From Deltaproteobacteria bacterium (GTDB lineage Bacteria; Myxococcota_A; Polyangia; HGW-17), in the NCBI GenBank assembly GCA_016937155.1, contig JAFGWM010000066.1:1-64000 (forward strand): a stretch of DNA of 64,000 nucleotides. Direction: 5' to 3'. The position numbers and the translations under genes are program-made. This document shows positions 17,706-25,489 of the stretch, piece by piece; the stretch's first letter is position 1; each line of letters opens with the position of its first letter. The notes below the pieces were generated by a model. It was not told where the DNA came from. It was given only the letters and a program-made list of their open reading frames with translations, and ran no database searches.

Positions 17706-18710
17706 TAAAACAGCTTTTGGTGTTTTTATTCTCATTTTCTTTTCAGGATAGTAAATACTGTTGCCAATCAGAAATACATCACTTGAGTTATGTGCTTGAA
17801 TAAGAGTTTCTCCTGTGGCTTCCCATGTGGGGTCTTTTTTATCGATTGCATTAAGGCTTTTTCTTACAAGATATAATTTTCTGTAGATATAATCTCCGCT
17901 GCCGGTAATTTCTGAAACAAGAATAAAATTACCTGATTTGGAAATTGCATCAGTTGAAAAATTACATTCACTTTTCATGGGTAACTTATAAATTTTTCCT
18001 GATACTGATAATTTGCATGTTTTAGAATCCATTTTTATTTCAGGATGCTTCGGTCTTGCAGGAAATAAAATTTTACAGGGATGTTTTTCCGGAGCAGGTA
18101 CGCAAAACTTTTCTGGATTGTAAACGGTTTTTACTACGGGATTTCCACTAAACGGAATGAATACGACGGATTCTATATTCATCATGTTGACGTTATGATC
18201 CTTAAAGGAAATACAGAAACCATCCTTTTTTTCAGAAATTCCAAAATCTTCAGTTGCCTGTACATTATCAGAGGTCAGTTTCAGACATTTGGGATTTCCA
18301 GCAGGCAGAGAAGCAGCAACTGATATTTTCCCGCTATTAGTATCAATCAGGTAGATGTTATTTTTTATAAGAGAATACAACTTCCCATTGTGATAAGCCA
18401 GATGACTTTTAGTTAGATCCATTTTTAAAGATATTCTACGGGTTTCCTTACCTTCTGAGGAATAGAATATCATTTTATCCTTTGACAGAGATACCGCGAC
18501 TTCTGATTCTGAATTCATTTTTACTTTATGTTTAATATTTACATCATTATTCTTCGGTTTATTAACGTTTTTTTTCTCAAGGATCGAATTTATAATTTTT
18601 CCACCGTTCTTTTTTATTTTGCTGTTATCTGGTTTTTCATCCTTCGTGGGATTGGTTTTTCCACAGGATATCATGGATAACAGAATTGATAACACAAATA
18701 TTCTATGCAT
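17697..18710 (-). CDS. Lipoprotein of unknown function, probable beta-propeller
   Basis: 337 residues, signal peptide with lipobox SMISC (Cys16), then a Lys/Asn-rich linker (about 20-65). The remaining 270 residues have repeated strand pairs (EVAVSLSKDKMIFYS, LAYHNGKLYSLIKNNIYLID, FILVSEI) that look like a WD40/PQQ-style propeller of five or more blades, but no family motif is clear. A possible role is a surface or periplasmic scaffold. The AAGGGGA ribosome-binding site supports ATG 18710. Its 3' end overlaps the convergent zinc-ribbon gene by nine bases, leaving no room for a terminator between them. Confidence 0.68.
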   Translation of the reverse strand: MHRIFVLSILLSMISCGKTNPTKDEKPDNSKIKKNGGKIINSILEKKNVNKPKNNDVNIKHKVKMNSESEVAVSLSKDKMIFYSSEGKETRRISLKMDLTKSHLAYHNGKLYSLIKNNIYLIDTNSGKISVAASLPAGNPKCLKLTSDNVQATEDFGISEKKDGFCISFKDHNVNMMNIESVVFIPFSGNPVVKTVYNPEKFCVPAPEKHPCKILFPARPKHPEIKMDSKTCKLSVSGKIYKLPMKSECNFSTDAISKSGNFILVSEITGSGDYIYRKLYLVRKSLNAIDKKDPTWEATGETLIQAHNSSDVFLIGNSIYYPEKKMRIKTPKAVLLF

Positions 18711-18736
18711 TTTGATTTCCCCTTTGAGTTCGAAAT

Positions 18737-19117
18737 TCAGTTTTGATAGAATTCCAGTTTAGTATTTTTTTCAAGGCCGTATTCGCGTGCAACACCTTTA
18801 TGCAGTTCCAGTACGCCATGAGCTGCAACATGGAGTCGTGAAAGTCTCCATGGTTTTAGATCATGGTAGATTTCCAGAATTACACCATTAGAATCAAGAA
18901 AAACTGCATCAATGGAAAATTTCATAAAAAACATGTGAATGGAGGTACATGGTGTGATATAAAGTCCCTCGTCTTTATCAATACTTTTTGTAAACATAAG
19001 ACCCTTGAGACGGCTTCTGAAGGAAGATGCAAGTTTGACATTACTGCAGATCCGGTTATTCTCAGTTGTAGTTACTGTATAAAACTTTCCGTTGTTTCTG
19101 CTTTTTTCTGGTATCAC
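18737..19117 (-). CDS. DUF192 family protein
   Basis: 126 residues starting at GTG 19117, five bases after GGAGGG. The family core is plain: SRLKGLMF, EGLYITPCTSIHMFFMKFSIDAVFLD and VLEL-G. DUF192 proteins are small all-beta domains found in most bacterial groups and in archaea, often exported; this copy has no obvious signal peptide. Function is unknown; links to secretion or stress have been suggested only from context. It is divergent from the J-domain gene, with 46-58 bases between starts holding both promoters. Confidence 0.88.
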   Translation of the reverse strand: MIPEKSRNNGKFYTVTTTENNRICSNVKLASSFRSRLKGLMFTKSIDKDEGLYITPCTSIHMFFMKFSIDAVFLDSNGVILEIYHDLKPWRLSRLHVAAHGVLELHKGVAREYGLEKNTKLEFYQN

Positions 19118-19175
19118 TTTTCCCTCCGATTCTGGAACTATAGCAGAAAAATGGATTTTATAAATGGGGAAGGCA

Positions 19176-20486
19176 ATGCCAGAGTATTCATTTGATTCTT
19201 TACCACCAGGGAAGACTCTGATTCAACTTCTTGAAAAGAAATTTACAGGGTTACTTCAGTACAGGTACAATTCAACAGAGAATACCATCTATTTTAAAAA
19301 TGGGTTACCTGTTGATACAGGGTCTGAAGCCGGAAATTTAACAAGTATTTTTCCTATTTTTACTGATGACGTAAAGATGTTTTCTCTTACTCCATGCGAT
19401 GTTGAAGGAAATTCTGTCCATAATCCTTTTGATATAATTCATGATGGCATAATTAATGAATATTCAAAAGAACGGTTGTTGAAGGAAAGTCAGGAACTTA
19501 TTAAACCCTTTATGGCAATAAATGAGGGATATCAGTCTTTTCTGAATCATATTAGTTTTGATGAAAATGATACTAAATTAATCAGGGCACTTGAAGAGGG
19601 CGGAACTGCACGTTCATTAACTTCATGCTGCAATCTCAGTCTGGAAGACGTTTTGAGACGGCTATATTTTCTTGCAACTCTAAAACTGCTGCATCAGGCA
19701 AGAAATCCTGAAGAGGAGTTTGCAGGGATGACCGATGATCTGAGAGCCTTTGTAATGGGGTTCAAAACAGAACTCAAAAGGATGTTAAAGGAAAACTTTT
19801 TTGAAAGGCTGAACCTTGATAAATCTGCATCTCCACTGGAAATAACAGATGCATTTAAGGACCGGGCCAGGAAATACCATCCGGATGCTTTTGTTAGAAT
19901 GGGTCTGAATAATTACAGGGATGAGGCGGATAATTATTTTGGTATGCTCACAGAAACATACAATCTTCTTTCTGATGATTCTCAGAGAAAAGCGTATATT
20001 GAGCAGATATCAGTAGATCCTGCTGAAATGGAGCAGGTCAAGAAAGTGCTCAATGCCGAAGTTAGTTATCAGAAGGCAATGATACACTTCAGACGCAAAG
20101 AGTTTGCTGAAGCCGTGGAAAATATATATACAGCGGTAAATGATTCTCCTGATGATGGTCATTATCTTGGAATGTGGGCATGGATAAGATACTCAGACCC
20201 CGCTGCTCCAAGGGAGGAAATAAAGGATTCTGTAAAAGAAGCACTTTTAAAAGCTGTTCAATTAGCTCCTCGAGAGCCAAATCTTTTTTATTATCTGGGC
20301 AAAGTTCTTCTGGACTGTAACCAGATTGGAAGTGCCCGTCAGTATCTATCAAAAGCCTGTGAGTTGAATCCTGATCATTTGGAAGCCTCAAGGGAATTAA
20401 GGCTCCTTGAAAAGAGGAAATTACGTGAAGAGCAGGGAATAATCGCTAAAACCGGTACTTTTCTTAATATTTTCAAGAAGAAATAA
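19176..20486 (+). CDS. J-domain/TPR protein with DUF4388-like N-terminus
   Basis: I prefer ATG 19176, with GGGGAAGG before it, over the in-frame ATG 19164; 436 residues. The N-terminal 60 residues resemble DUF4388/PATAN sensor regions (GKTLIQLLEKKFTGLLQ, NTIYFKNGLPVD). A J domain follows at about 205-270, with YHPDAF containing the HPD tripeptide that stimulates Hsp70/DnaK ATPase. TPR repeats fill about 290-420. No Gly/Phe or zinc domains are present, so it is a class C J protein. Such proteins recruit DnaK to particular complexes, in myxobacteria often polarity or motility systems; the client here is unknown. Confidence 0.8.
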   Translation: MPEYSFDSLPPGKTLIQLLEKKFTGLLQYRYNSTENTIYFKNGLPVDTGSEAGNLTSIFPIFTDDVKMFSLTPCDVEGNSVHNPFDIIHDGIINEYSKERLLKESQELIKPFMAINEGYQSFLNHISFDENDTKLIRALEEGGTARSLTSCCNLSLEDVLRRLYFLATLKLLHQARNPEEEFAGMTDDLRAFVMGFKTELKRMLKENFFERLNLDKSASPLEITDAFKDRARKYHPDAFVRMGLNNYRDEADNYFGMLTETYNLLSDDSQRKAYIEQISVDPAEMEQVKKVLNAEVSYQKAMIHFRRKEFAEAVENIYTAVNDSPDDGHYLGMWAWIRYSDPAAPREEIKDSVKEALLKAVQLAPREPNLFYYLGKVLLDCNQIGSARQYLSKACELNPDHLEASRELRLLEKRKLREEQGIIAKTGTFLNIFKKK

Positions 20487-20570
20487 AGAATTCACACATT
20501 TAAATATATCTAAATTTGGCCTGTCTGGGTTTTTCTGATAAATTTGGAGAAACTCTAAACAGGTTATGAT

Positions 20571-21440
20571 ATGTTTGACTATTCAGATAAAAGAAATAAG
20601 GAAGTGGTTTTACCTGATGATGAAACTTCAGTAGATGAACTGGAATTTCTGGTTTTTGATACAGAGACTTGTGGCCTCTGGAAGGGTTCAAGAATTGTTG
20701 AACTTGGAATGTGTCTGGTTACTTCAGATACAATTGGTGAAGTGGATGTTATCAGAGTTAATCCCGGAGTGAAAATTCCCGATGATGCAACGAAAATCCA
20801 TGGTATCACTGATAGCGATGTAAAGAATTCTCCTCTGATTGGAGAAGTTCTGAAAAAGTTCTTCGGTGAAAGCCAAAACAGAATCCTTGTGGCCCATAAT
20901 GCGCCTTATGATGAAGGTATTTTATCCACTGAAGCTGCCAGAAACGCTATGTATGCGCCACGGTTTCCGGTGATAGATACATTGAAAATGTCCAGAGTTC
21001 TTTTAGAACAACTGGAAAGTTATACCCTTGGTCATTTAAGTGAGGTTTTTGGGTTTCCCCACACAAAAGCGCACACTGCTGGCAGCGATGTCATAGCAAC
21101 TTCTCATCTTCTGCATTTACTTCTGAAACACTTGAAAAAAATTGACGAGGGAAAATTTAAGTATTTACGTAATTATGGCGGTATGACTACAATTGGGAAT
21201 TCAGCCGGATTTATAGATAAATTCCCTGATAAGTTTTCATTTCTACGAATAGGAATTGTTACAAAGGCTGATGTTGAGATCATGTATTCAAGTGCGAAAA
21301 CTACCATACGGTTTCCTGTTACTCTTCAAAGTGGTTACAATCTGGAAAATCATGATTATATAGAGGGACGGGATCACCGGAATAATGAAATTAAGGTTTT
21401 CAGGCTGGATAGAATAGAAAATATCTATCCTATGTTTTAG
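20571..21440 (+). CDS. DEDDh 3'-5' exonuclease with C-terminal WYL-like domain
   Basis: 289 residues. The first 200 form a DnaQ/RNase T-type exonuclease: ExoI FDTET (Asp30, Glu32), ExoII HNAPYDEG and ExoIII HTAGSD with His five residues before Asp, the DEDDh signature. KIHGITDSDV is the usual DnaQ segment. The last 75 residues (VEIMYSSAKTTIRFP, HDYIEGRDHRN, KVFRLDRIENI) fit a WYL-like domain, a ligand- or nucleic-acid-sensing SH3-like fold better known from transcription regulators. There is no polymerase or helicase domain. The WYL assignment is by pattern and should be tested. The role may be repair or regulated DNA/RNA trimming. Confidence 0.82.
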   Translation: MFDYSDKRNKEVVLPDDETSVDELEFLVFDTETCGLWKGSRIVELGMCLVTSDTIGEVDVIRVNPGVKIPDDATKIHGITDSDVKNSPLIGEVLKKFFGESQNRILVAHNAPYDEGILSTEAARNAMYAPRFPVIDTLKMSRVLLEQLESYTLGHLSEVFGFPHTKAHTAGSDVIATSHLLHLLLKHLKKIDEGKFKYLRNYGGMTTIGNSAGFIDKFPDKFSFLRIGIVTKADVEIMYSSAKTTIRFPVTLQSGYNLENHDYIEGRDHRNNEIKVFRLDRIENIYPMF

Positions 21441-21975
21441 AAAATAGTCCCCCAAAACAGATAAAAAAACGTAATGTGGAAAAAAATACGCAAAAAAGTG
21501 CGAGGCAGGACAAAAATGTCATGGTATACCGGAGTATTTTTGCTTTAAGTAGTGTATGAAAATAATAAATGTATTGAAATTACAGCCAAAAATAAAAAAA
21601 AGCAGAAACCGGCATTGTTTGTGCAATATAAAAGGGTGAAGGCCTTATTACTTAGCTTAGCTTATTTCTGCTTTTTACTACTTTTGAGTTTTTAAGGAAC
21701 GGTGCTTAGCTTAGATTAAATCTTAACTCTTAAAACTAGCCTAGCACTTCTTTTTATCCTTTCAATCATGTTTTTGTAGATTTCGGAAAAAAATTTTTCA
21801 ATCTGTATTTGTTGGATGTTGGGCAGCGTGTGACAGGAATGTCATATGGTTACACTATAAAAAAATAAATATAGAAAACAACAGGGAAATTAAAAAATTA
21901 TTTTTTAAGTAACTTGGGTTTTTGAGAGCCAGAGAGGATGTGTCAAGGATCACCTGAGGAAAGCAAAAAGATGAA
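21441..21975. other. 535-base non-coding region with several inverted repeats
   Basis: No plausible gene is present. The stretch lies between the ends of a plus-strand and a minus-strand gene, so no promoter is needed here, yet it is dense in structure. It holds two palindromic GACA-N4-TGTC sites (21509-21520; 21832-21843), a 12-bp perfect inverted repeat spanning 21597-21676, a possible pseudoknot at 21687-21747, direct repeats of CTTAGCTTAG (21651-21660; 21705-21714) and an A/T hairpin at 21785-21799. Composition is very AT-rich. It may encode a structured RNA. Confidence 0.6.
21597..21747 (+). ncRNA. Candidate structured RNA of unknown family
   Basis: AAAAAGCAGAAA (21597-21608) pairs perfectly with TTTCTGCTTTTT (21665-21676), closing a 56-base interior. 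Just after it, AGTTTTTAAG (21687-21696) can pair with CTTAAAACT (21729-21737), while GTGCT (21702-21706) pairs with AGCAC (21743-21747) and continues imperfectly inward; these two stems interlock as an H-type pseudoknot. No known family (6S, tmRNA, RNase P, SRP, common riboswitches) matches. The strand is unproven, since stems read both ways. Part of the signal could be bidirectional termination for the two converging genes. Confidence 0.35.
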
Positions 21976-23580
21976 CTAATTTCCGCATTTTCCCTGAACT
22001 TTTGCATCAGAAGACAGTTTTTTCCCGCAGCCTTTGAGTTTGGGATTGTTTTTACAGAATCCTGTTCTTATGTGTTCCGGCGATGTGCCCTGAAATTTGT
22101 ATCGATTGTTGGAAAGCCAGGTTGGACTTCCACCAATTTCCAGTTCTTCAGCCTTTTTTATATTTTCAGAAAGTAGATTTTTTCCTTCATCACCATCAAA
22201 ACACTTCTTTATAACTTTAGGATCAATACCGTTTACTGCACAAAGTTCCCACTTGGAGTTTCTGTAGTCTTTACTTCTACAGATAAGATAATCCATATAT
22301 TTCATATCCTTTGAATAATATTTCATAGCACAGAGCTGTCGGATATTTTCATCAACTTCACTTTGTCCATGAAGACTGTCAAAACTTCCATCTGGCCTTT
22401 TGGATGCAATATAATTGATATTGAATTTGATTTCGTCTTTAAAGTTTTTCAGAACTTCTCCCATACTCACAACAGCTGCAGCACCATAGGGACACTGACT
22501 CATTATGAAGACATCCAGCGTTCCTGCGGTTTCTTTGCGGCAAACAATGGACTTGGAACAGGCATCATCATCGCAGTCTTTTTTACCGTTGTTATCATCA
22601 TCAACTCCATTGTCACAGATTTCAGCTTTGGGATCAAATATAGGCTGAATTCCAGCAAAGTTGAAATAATTTCCAACCGGTTTCAAAGCTTTTTCAAAAA
22701 GTTTGAAAGTTAATATATCTTTCTTCACATTCTGTCCGAAGAGGAGCATCGGTAGTTTTTTTGCCCCTGTATCAGCAAAAAGCTTCTTCCCTTCAGGGGA
22801 TGAATAATCCACAGTTTTCAGACTGGGCTGATTAAGATCACGCTTTATAAAATCAAGAATCCGTTCATACTGTTTGCATTTATCACATCGTTTATCTGTG
22901 AAAAATATTACCTCGACACCTTTGTAGGGGGTGCAGTGCTCTGATTTCTTTTTCATGTTTTTACATAATTCTTCTCTTATTGCCCAGGGTGACATGCCAG
23001 CTTTGAATAATTTATCATTGATGTAAAGGGTTGGGGAACCTTCTACTTTCATGTCCTGTGATTTTTTAAAAGAAGCTTTTAGAAGATCCTTGCCCTCTTT
23101 TCCGTTCTTACACGCAGTAAGTTTTTCAATGTTAATACCAGCTTCTTTTCCACACTGCTGCCAGTTTGTATTTACATTTTTTGCATCCCTGTTCTGGCAT
23201 GCAAGGAATTCCATCATCTTTTCAGGGTTGATTTTCTGAGCACATAACTGGGCGATATCTCCATCTACCTCGCTCTGGCCGTGAAGTGACTCAAAAGTTC
23301 CGTTTGCCCCGGTATTCCCGATATATTCAAATCTTAAGTCAAAGTGTTTTCCCATCATTTCATAAAGGGGAAGAACGCTCATTTCAGCCATTACTCCATA
23401 AGGGCACTGGCTCATGACATACATTGTCAGTAAAGGTTTATCAGAAGTAGATTTATTTTTTTCTTTAGAGTTTATTTCCTTTTTTGCTGGAGACTTTTTT
23501 TCGTCATTTTTTTTGTTTCCACAACCTGAAAACGATGTAAATGATACTAATAACAATGAAATAATTAGACTTTTTCTCAT
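21976..23580 (-). CDS. Lipoprotein with two GILT/DsbA-like domains flanking a CxxC thioredoxin-like domain
   Basis: Start at ATG 23580 (AAAGGA nine bases before), 534 residues. Lipobox FSGC (Cys20) and a Lys/Ser linker lead to three thioredoxin-fold units. Units 1 and 3 are related and share MSQCPYG, SLHGQSEVD and GSPT; they resemble GILT-type reductases, but the second active-site cysteine is glycine (CPYG). The middle unit (VEVIFFTDKRCDKC) keeps a full CxxC. Between units 2 and 3 an acidic calcium-type loop (DNGVDDDNNG, DCDDDAC) appears. Conserved extra cysteines suggest disulfides. It may be an envelope thiol reductase or isomerase, with single-cysteine domains acting on mixed disulfides (inference). 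Confidence 0.75.
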   Translation of the reverse strand: MRKSLIISLLLVSFTSFSGCGNKKNDEKKSPAKKEINSKEKNKSTSDKPLLTMYVMSQCPYGVMAEMSVLPLYEMMGKHFDLRFEYIGNTGANGTFESLHGQSEVDGDIAQLCAQKINPEKMMEFLACQNRDAKNVNTNWQQCGKEAGINIEKLTACKNGKEGKDLLKASFKKSQDMKVEGSPTLYINDKLFKAGMSPWAIREELCKNMKKKSEHCTPYKGVEVIFFTDKRCDKCKQYERILDFIKRDLNQPSLKTVDYSSPEGKKLFADTGAKKLPMLLFGQNVKKDILTFKLFEKALKPVGNYFNFAGIQPIFDPKAEICDNGVDDDNNGKKDCDDDACSKSIVCRKETAGTLDVFIMSQCPYGAAAVVSMGEVLKNFKDEIKFNINYIASKRPDGSFDSLHGQSEVDENIRQLCAMKYYSKDMKYMDYLICRSKDYRNSKWELCAVNGIDPKVIKKCFDGDEGKNLLSENIKKAEELEIGGSPTWLSNNRYKFQGTSPEHIRTGFCKNNPKLKGCGKKLSSDAKVQGKCGN

Positions 23581-23674
23581 GACCAATTCCTTTCGGTGCA
23601 CAATTAAGCACTAATTATGTGGAATAATCAACAAAAAGCAGTACTTCCAATTAAAATTGAAGTATTTTTAGAAA

Positions 23675-24454
23675 ATGATCTTGCAATATCTGTTTAAAAT
23701 AAATGTTTTTATATTTCTGTTTTCATCAGGTTGTTCATATGATGGAACTCCAGATTATATTAAACCTGAAATTCAGACTTACAGATTGAGGTCAAGGGGA
23801 GATGAACGCAGAAAACCTATAAAGAAGGTGAAAAAAAATCAGATACGTGTCATATGTTCCAGTCCTGTTATTTTAAATCGAAAAATTATCTGGAATAAAC
23901 TGAGAGAGAAATTGTCCCTTGAATATATGTTTTTGCATCATGGTATGAAAAGTACAAAAGCAATAATAGCCCCGCGGATGATTGTTGTTCACCATACAGG
24001 ATCAAATACTTTTAAAAGTGCCTGGTGGAGTATGGAAAAACCACAGATAAAAGGCAGACCTTATATTTCAAAAAGTAGTTCACTAAATGTCAGTGCACAT
24101 TTTTTAGTTGATACTGACGGGAAAATATACAGATTGCTTTCTGACAAGAAGTTCGCAAGACATGTGATTGGTTTAAACTATATGGCAATCGGCATTGAAA
24201 ATGTAGGAGGTACTGTCAGAACTCCACTGACTGAAAATCAACTTAATTCAAATGTAAAACTTATCGAATATTTATTGTGTAAATACCCTGAAATAAAATT
24301 TTTAATTGGTCATCATGAATATTACAGATTCAGAAAATCATCCTACTGGAAGGAGAAAAATAAGAGGTATTACACATTCAAATCAGATCCCGGAATTAAA
24401 TTTATGAAAAGAGTAAGAAAGAAGTTGAAAAGAAAAATAAAGTCCAAACCATAA
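23675..24454 (+). CDS. Lipoprotein N-acetylmuramoyl-L-alanine amidase (Amidase_2/PGRP)
   Basis: 259 residues; lipobox FSSGC (Cys20). The catalytic domain spans about 105-250: VVHHTGSN with the first zinc ligand, NVSAHFLVDTDGKIYRL, HVIGLNYMAIGIENVGG and the C-terminal SDPG aspartate with a nearby lysine. This is the zinc amidase fold of AmiD and peptidoglycan-recognition proteins, which cleave the bond between MurNAc and the stem peptide. Outer-membrane anchoring as in AmiD points to cell-wall recycling or scavenging rather than septum splitting. It is divergent from the DsbA-like lipoprotein gene and converges on the small gene at 24459 with a four-base gap. Confidence 0.87.
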   Translation: MILQYLFKINVFIFLFSSGCSYDGTPDYIKPEIQTYRLRSRGDERRKPIKKVKKNQIRVICSSPVILNRKIIWNKLREKLSLEYMFLHHGMKSTKAIIAPRMIVVHHTGSNTFKSAWWSMEKPQIKGRPYISKSSSLNVSAHFLVDTDGKIYRLLSDKKFARHVIGLNYMAIGIENVGGTVRTPLTENQLNSNVKLIEYLLCKYPEIKFLIGHHEYYRFRKSSYWKEKNKRYYTFKSDPGIKFMKRVRKKLKRKIKSKP

Positions 24455-24458
24455 AAAC

Positions 24459-24695
24459 TTATGCTGCAGTGGTACGATTGATGAGGGATAGAAATTTACT
24501 GTGGTCAAGACTTCCTCCCTCTAAATGAACAAGATATTTTTCATAGAGGCTGTTAAGTGTTACCACATTTCCCCTGTATCTGAATTCGAGACGGTCATCT
24601 ATCAGACTGGCACTAAAATCAGGATTTGTACTTATGGCTTTTTCCAGATGATCAACAAATTCATTAGGTAAAAAATCTAACTTTCCCGATAGCAT
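24459..24695 (-). CDS. Small hypothetical protein
   Basis: ATG 24695 follows GGAGG by five bases; the longer frame from 24707 would start on TTG and is unlikely. The 78-residue product (MLSGKLDFLPNEFV to NRTTAA) is soluble, with two helical segments around a short beta-hairpin (RLEFRYRGNVVTL). I recognise no family. The 201 bases upstream to thiol peroxidase contain an inverted repeat at 24803-24817. Confidence 0.62.
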   Translation of the reverse strand: MLSGKLDFLPNEFVDHLEKAISTNPDFSASLIDDRLEFRYRGNVVTLNSLYEKYLVHLEGGSLDHSKFLSLINRTTAA

Positions 24696-24802
24696 GTGCA
24701 CCTCCAAACAAAATAAGAAACCATAACCGACAGTCTGTTATCATATCAGATGACAGCATAATCATGTATTTTTCCATGACAAGTGAGTGAACCTCTATAT
24801 AC

Positions 24803-24817
24803 CGGAAAAAATTTCCG
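24803..24817. repeat. Perfect inverted repeat CGGAAA-AAA-TTTCCG
   Basis: Six-base-pair arms around three bases, 108 bases upstream of the small gene at 24695 and 80 bases past the tpx stop. No T-run follows on either strand, so an operator is more likely than a terminator. Confidence 0.4.
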
Positions 24818-24896
24818 TGTCAATGAATTCCTTAAAAACAATTAAAAAAGGTTATATGTGATCAATAGTTGAAGTGGTTGCGAGGAATAAATAAAG

Positions 24897-25397
24897 TTAT
24901 TCAAGAGCCTTCAATGCTGATGAGTAGTCAGGCTCCTGGGATATCTCGCTTACCTGTTGTGAATATATAACTTTATTCCCCTCATCAAGTACAATAACAA
25001 CTCTTGAAGCAAGTCCGGCAAGTGGCCCATTAACGATTTTCAGGTTATAGTCTTCTTCAAAGCTGCTTCTGAATGTACTCAGTGTTTTTGCATTGACGAT
25101 TCCTTCGGCTCCGCAGAATCTTTGCTGGGCAAAAGGCAGATCTCTTGAAATATTTAAAACAACAGTATTATCCAGAGACGCTGCTGCTTCGTTAAATCTT
25201 CTCACGCTCATAGCACATGTTGGAGTATCAAGACTGGGAAAAATATTAAGGACTTTACGTTTTGATCCCAGTGTTGAAAGTGTTATTTCAGCTAGATCTG
25301 AACTGTCAACCAGATTAAATGAGGGGGCAGTCTCACCATTGGATGGAATAGTCCCAGAAGTTTTAAATTCATTACCGTGTAGTGTTATTAATGACAT
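24897..25397 (-). CDS. tpx: Thiol peroxidase (Tpx-type peroxiredoxin)
   Basis: The start is ATG 25397 (AAGGAG eight bases before); the open frame to 25439 is extra. The 166-residue length and residue numbering match E. coli Tpx exactly: peroxidatic Cys61 in FPSLDTPTC and resolving Cys95 in QRFCGAEGI. The Arg of the active site is in ASRVVIVLDE. It reduces hydrogen peroxide and alkyl hydroperoxides, probably in the cytoplasm because no signal peptide is seen, using thioredoxin. The gene lies 92 bases downstream of the toroid-protein gene on the same strand and may have its own promoter in that AT-rich gap. Confidence 0.95.
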   Translation of the reverse strand: MSLITLHGNEFKTSGTIPSNGETAPSFNLVDSSDLAEITLSTLGSKRKVLNIFPSLDTPTCAMSVRRFNEAAASLDNTVVLNISRDLPFAQQRFCGAEGIVNAKTLSTFRSSFEEDYNLKIVNGPLAGLASRVVIVLDEGNKVIYSQQVSEISQEPDYSSALKALE

Positions 25398-25489
25398 TAT
25401 GGTACTCCTTTTCTGTAATAGCAGAATTCGTAATACCATACAATAAGTTATATTGAAATATATTTTTATAAAAAGTGTAAAATCTGCTT

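Noticed and set aside
21597-21676. Retron msr-msd or intron-like RNA
   Set aside because: The inverted repeat resembles retron a1/a2 ends, but no reverse transcriptase lies within reach.
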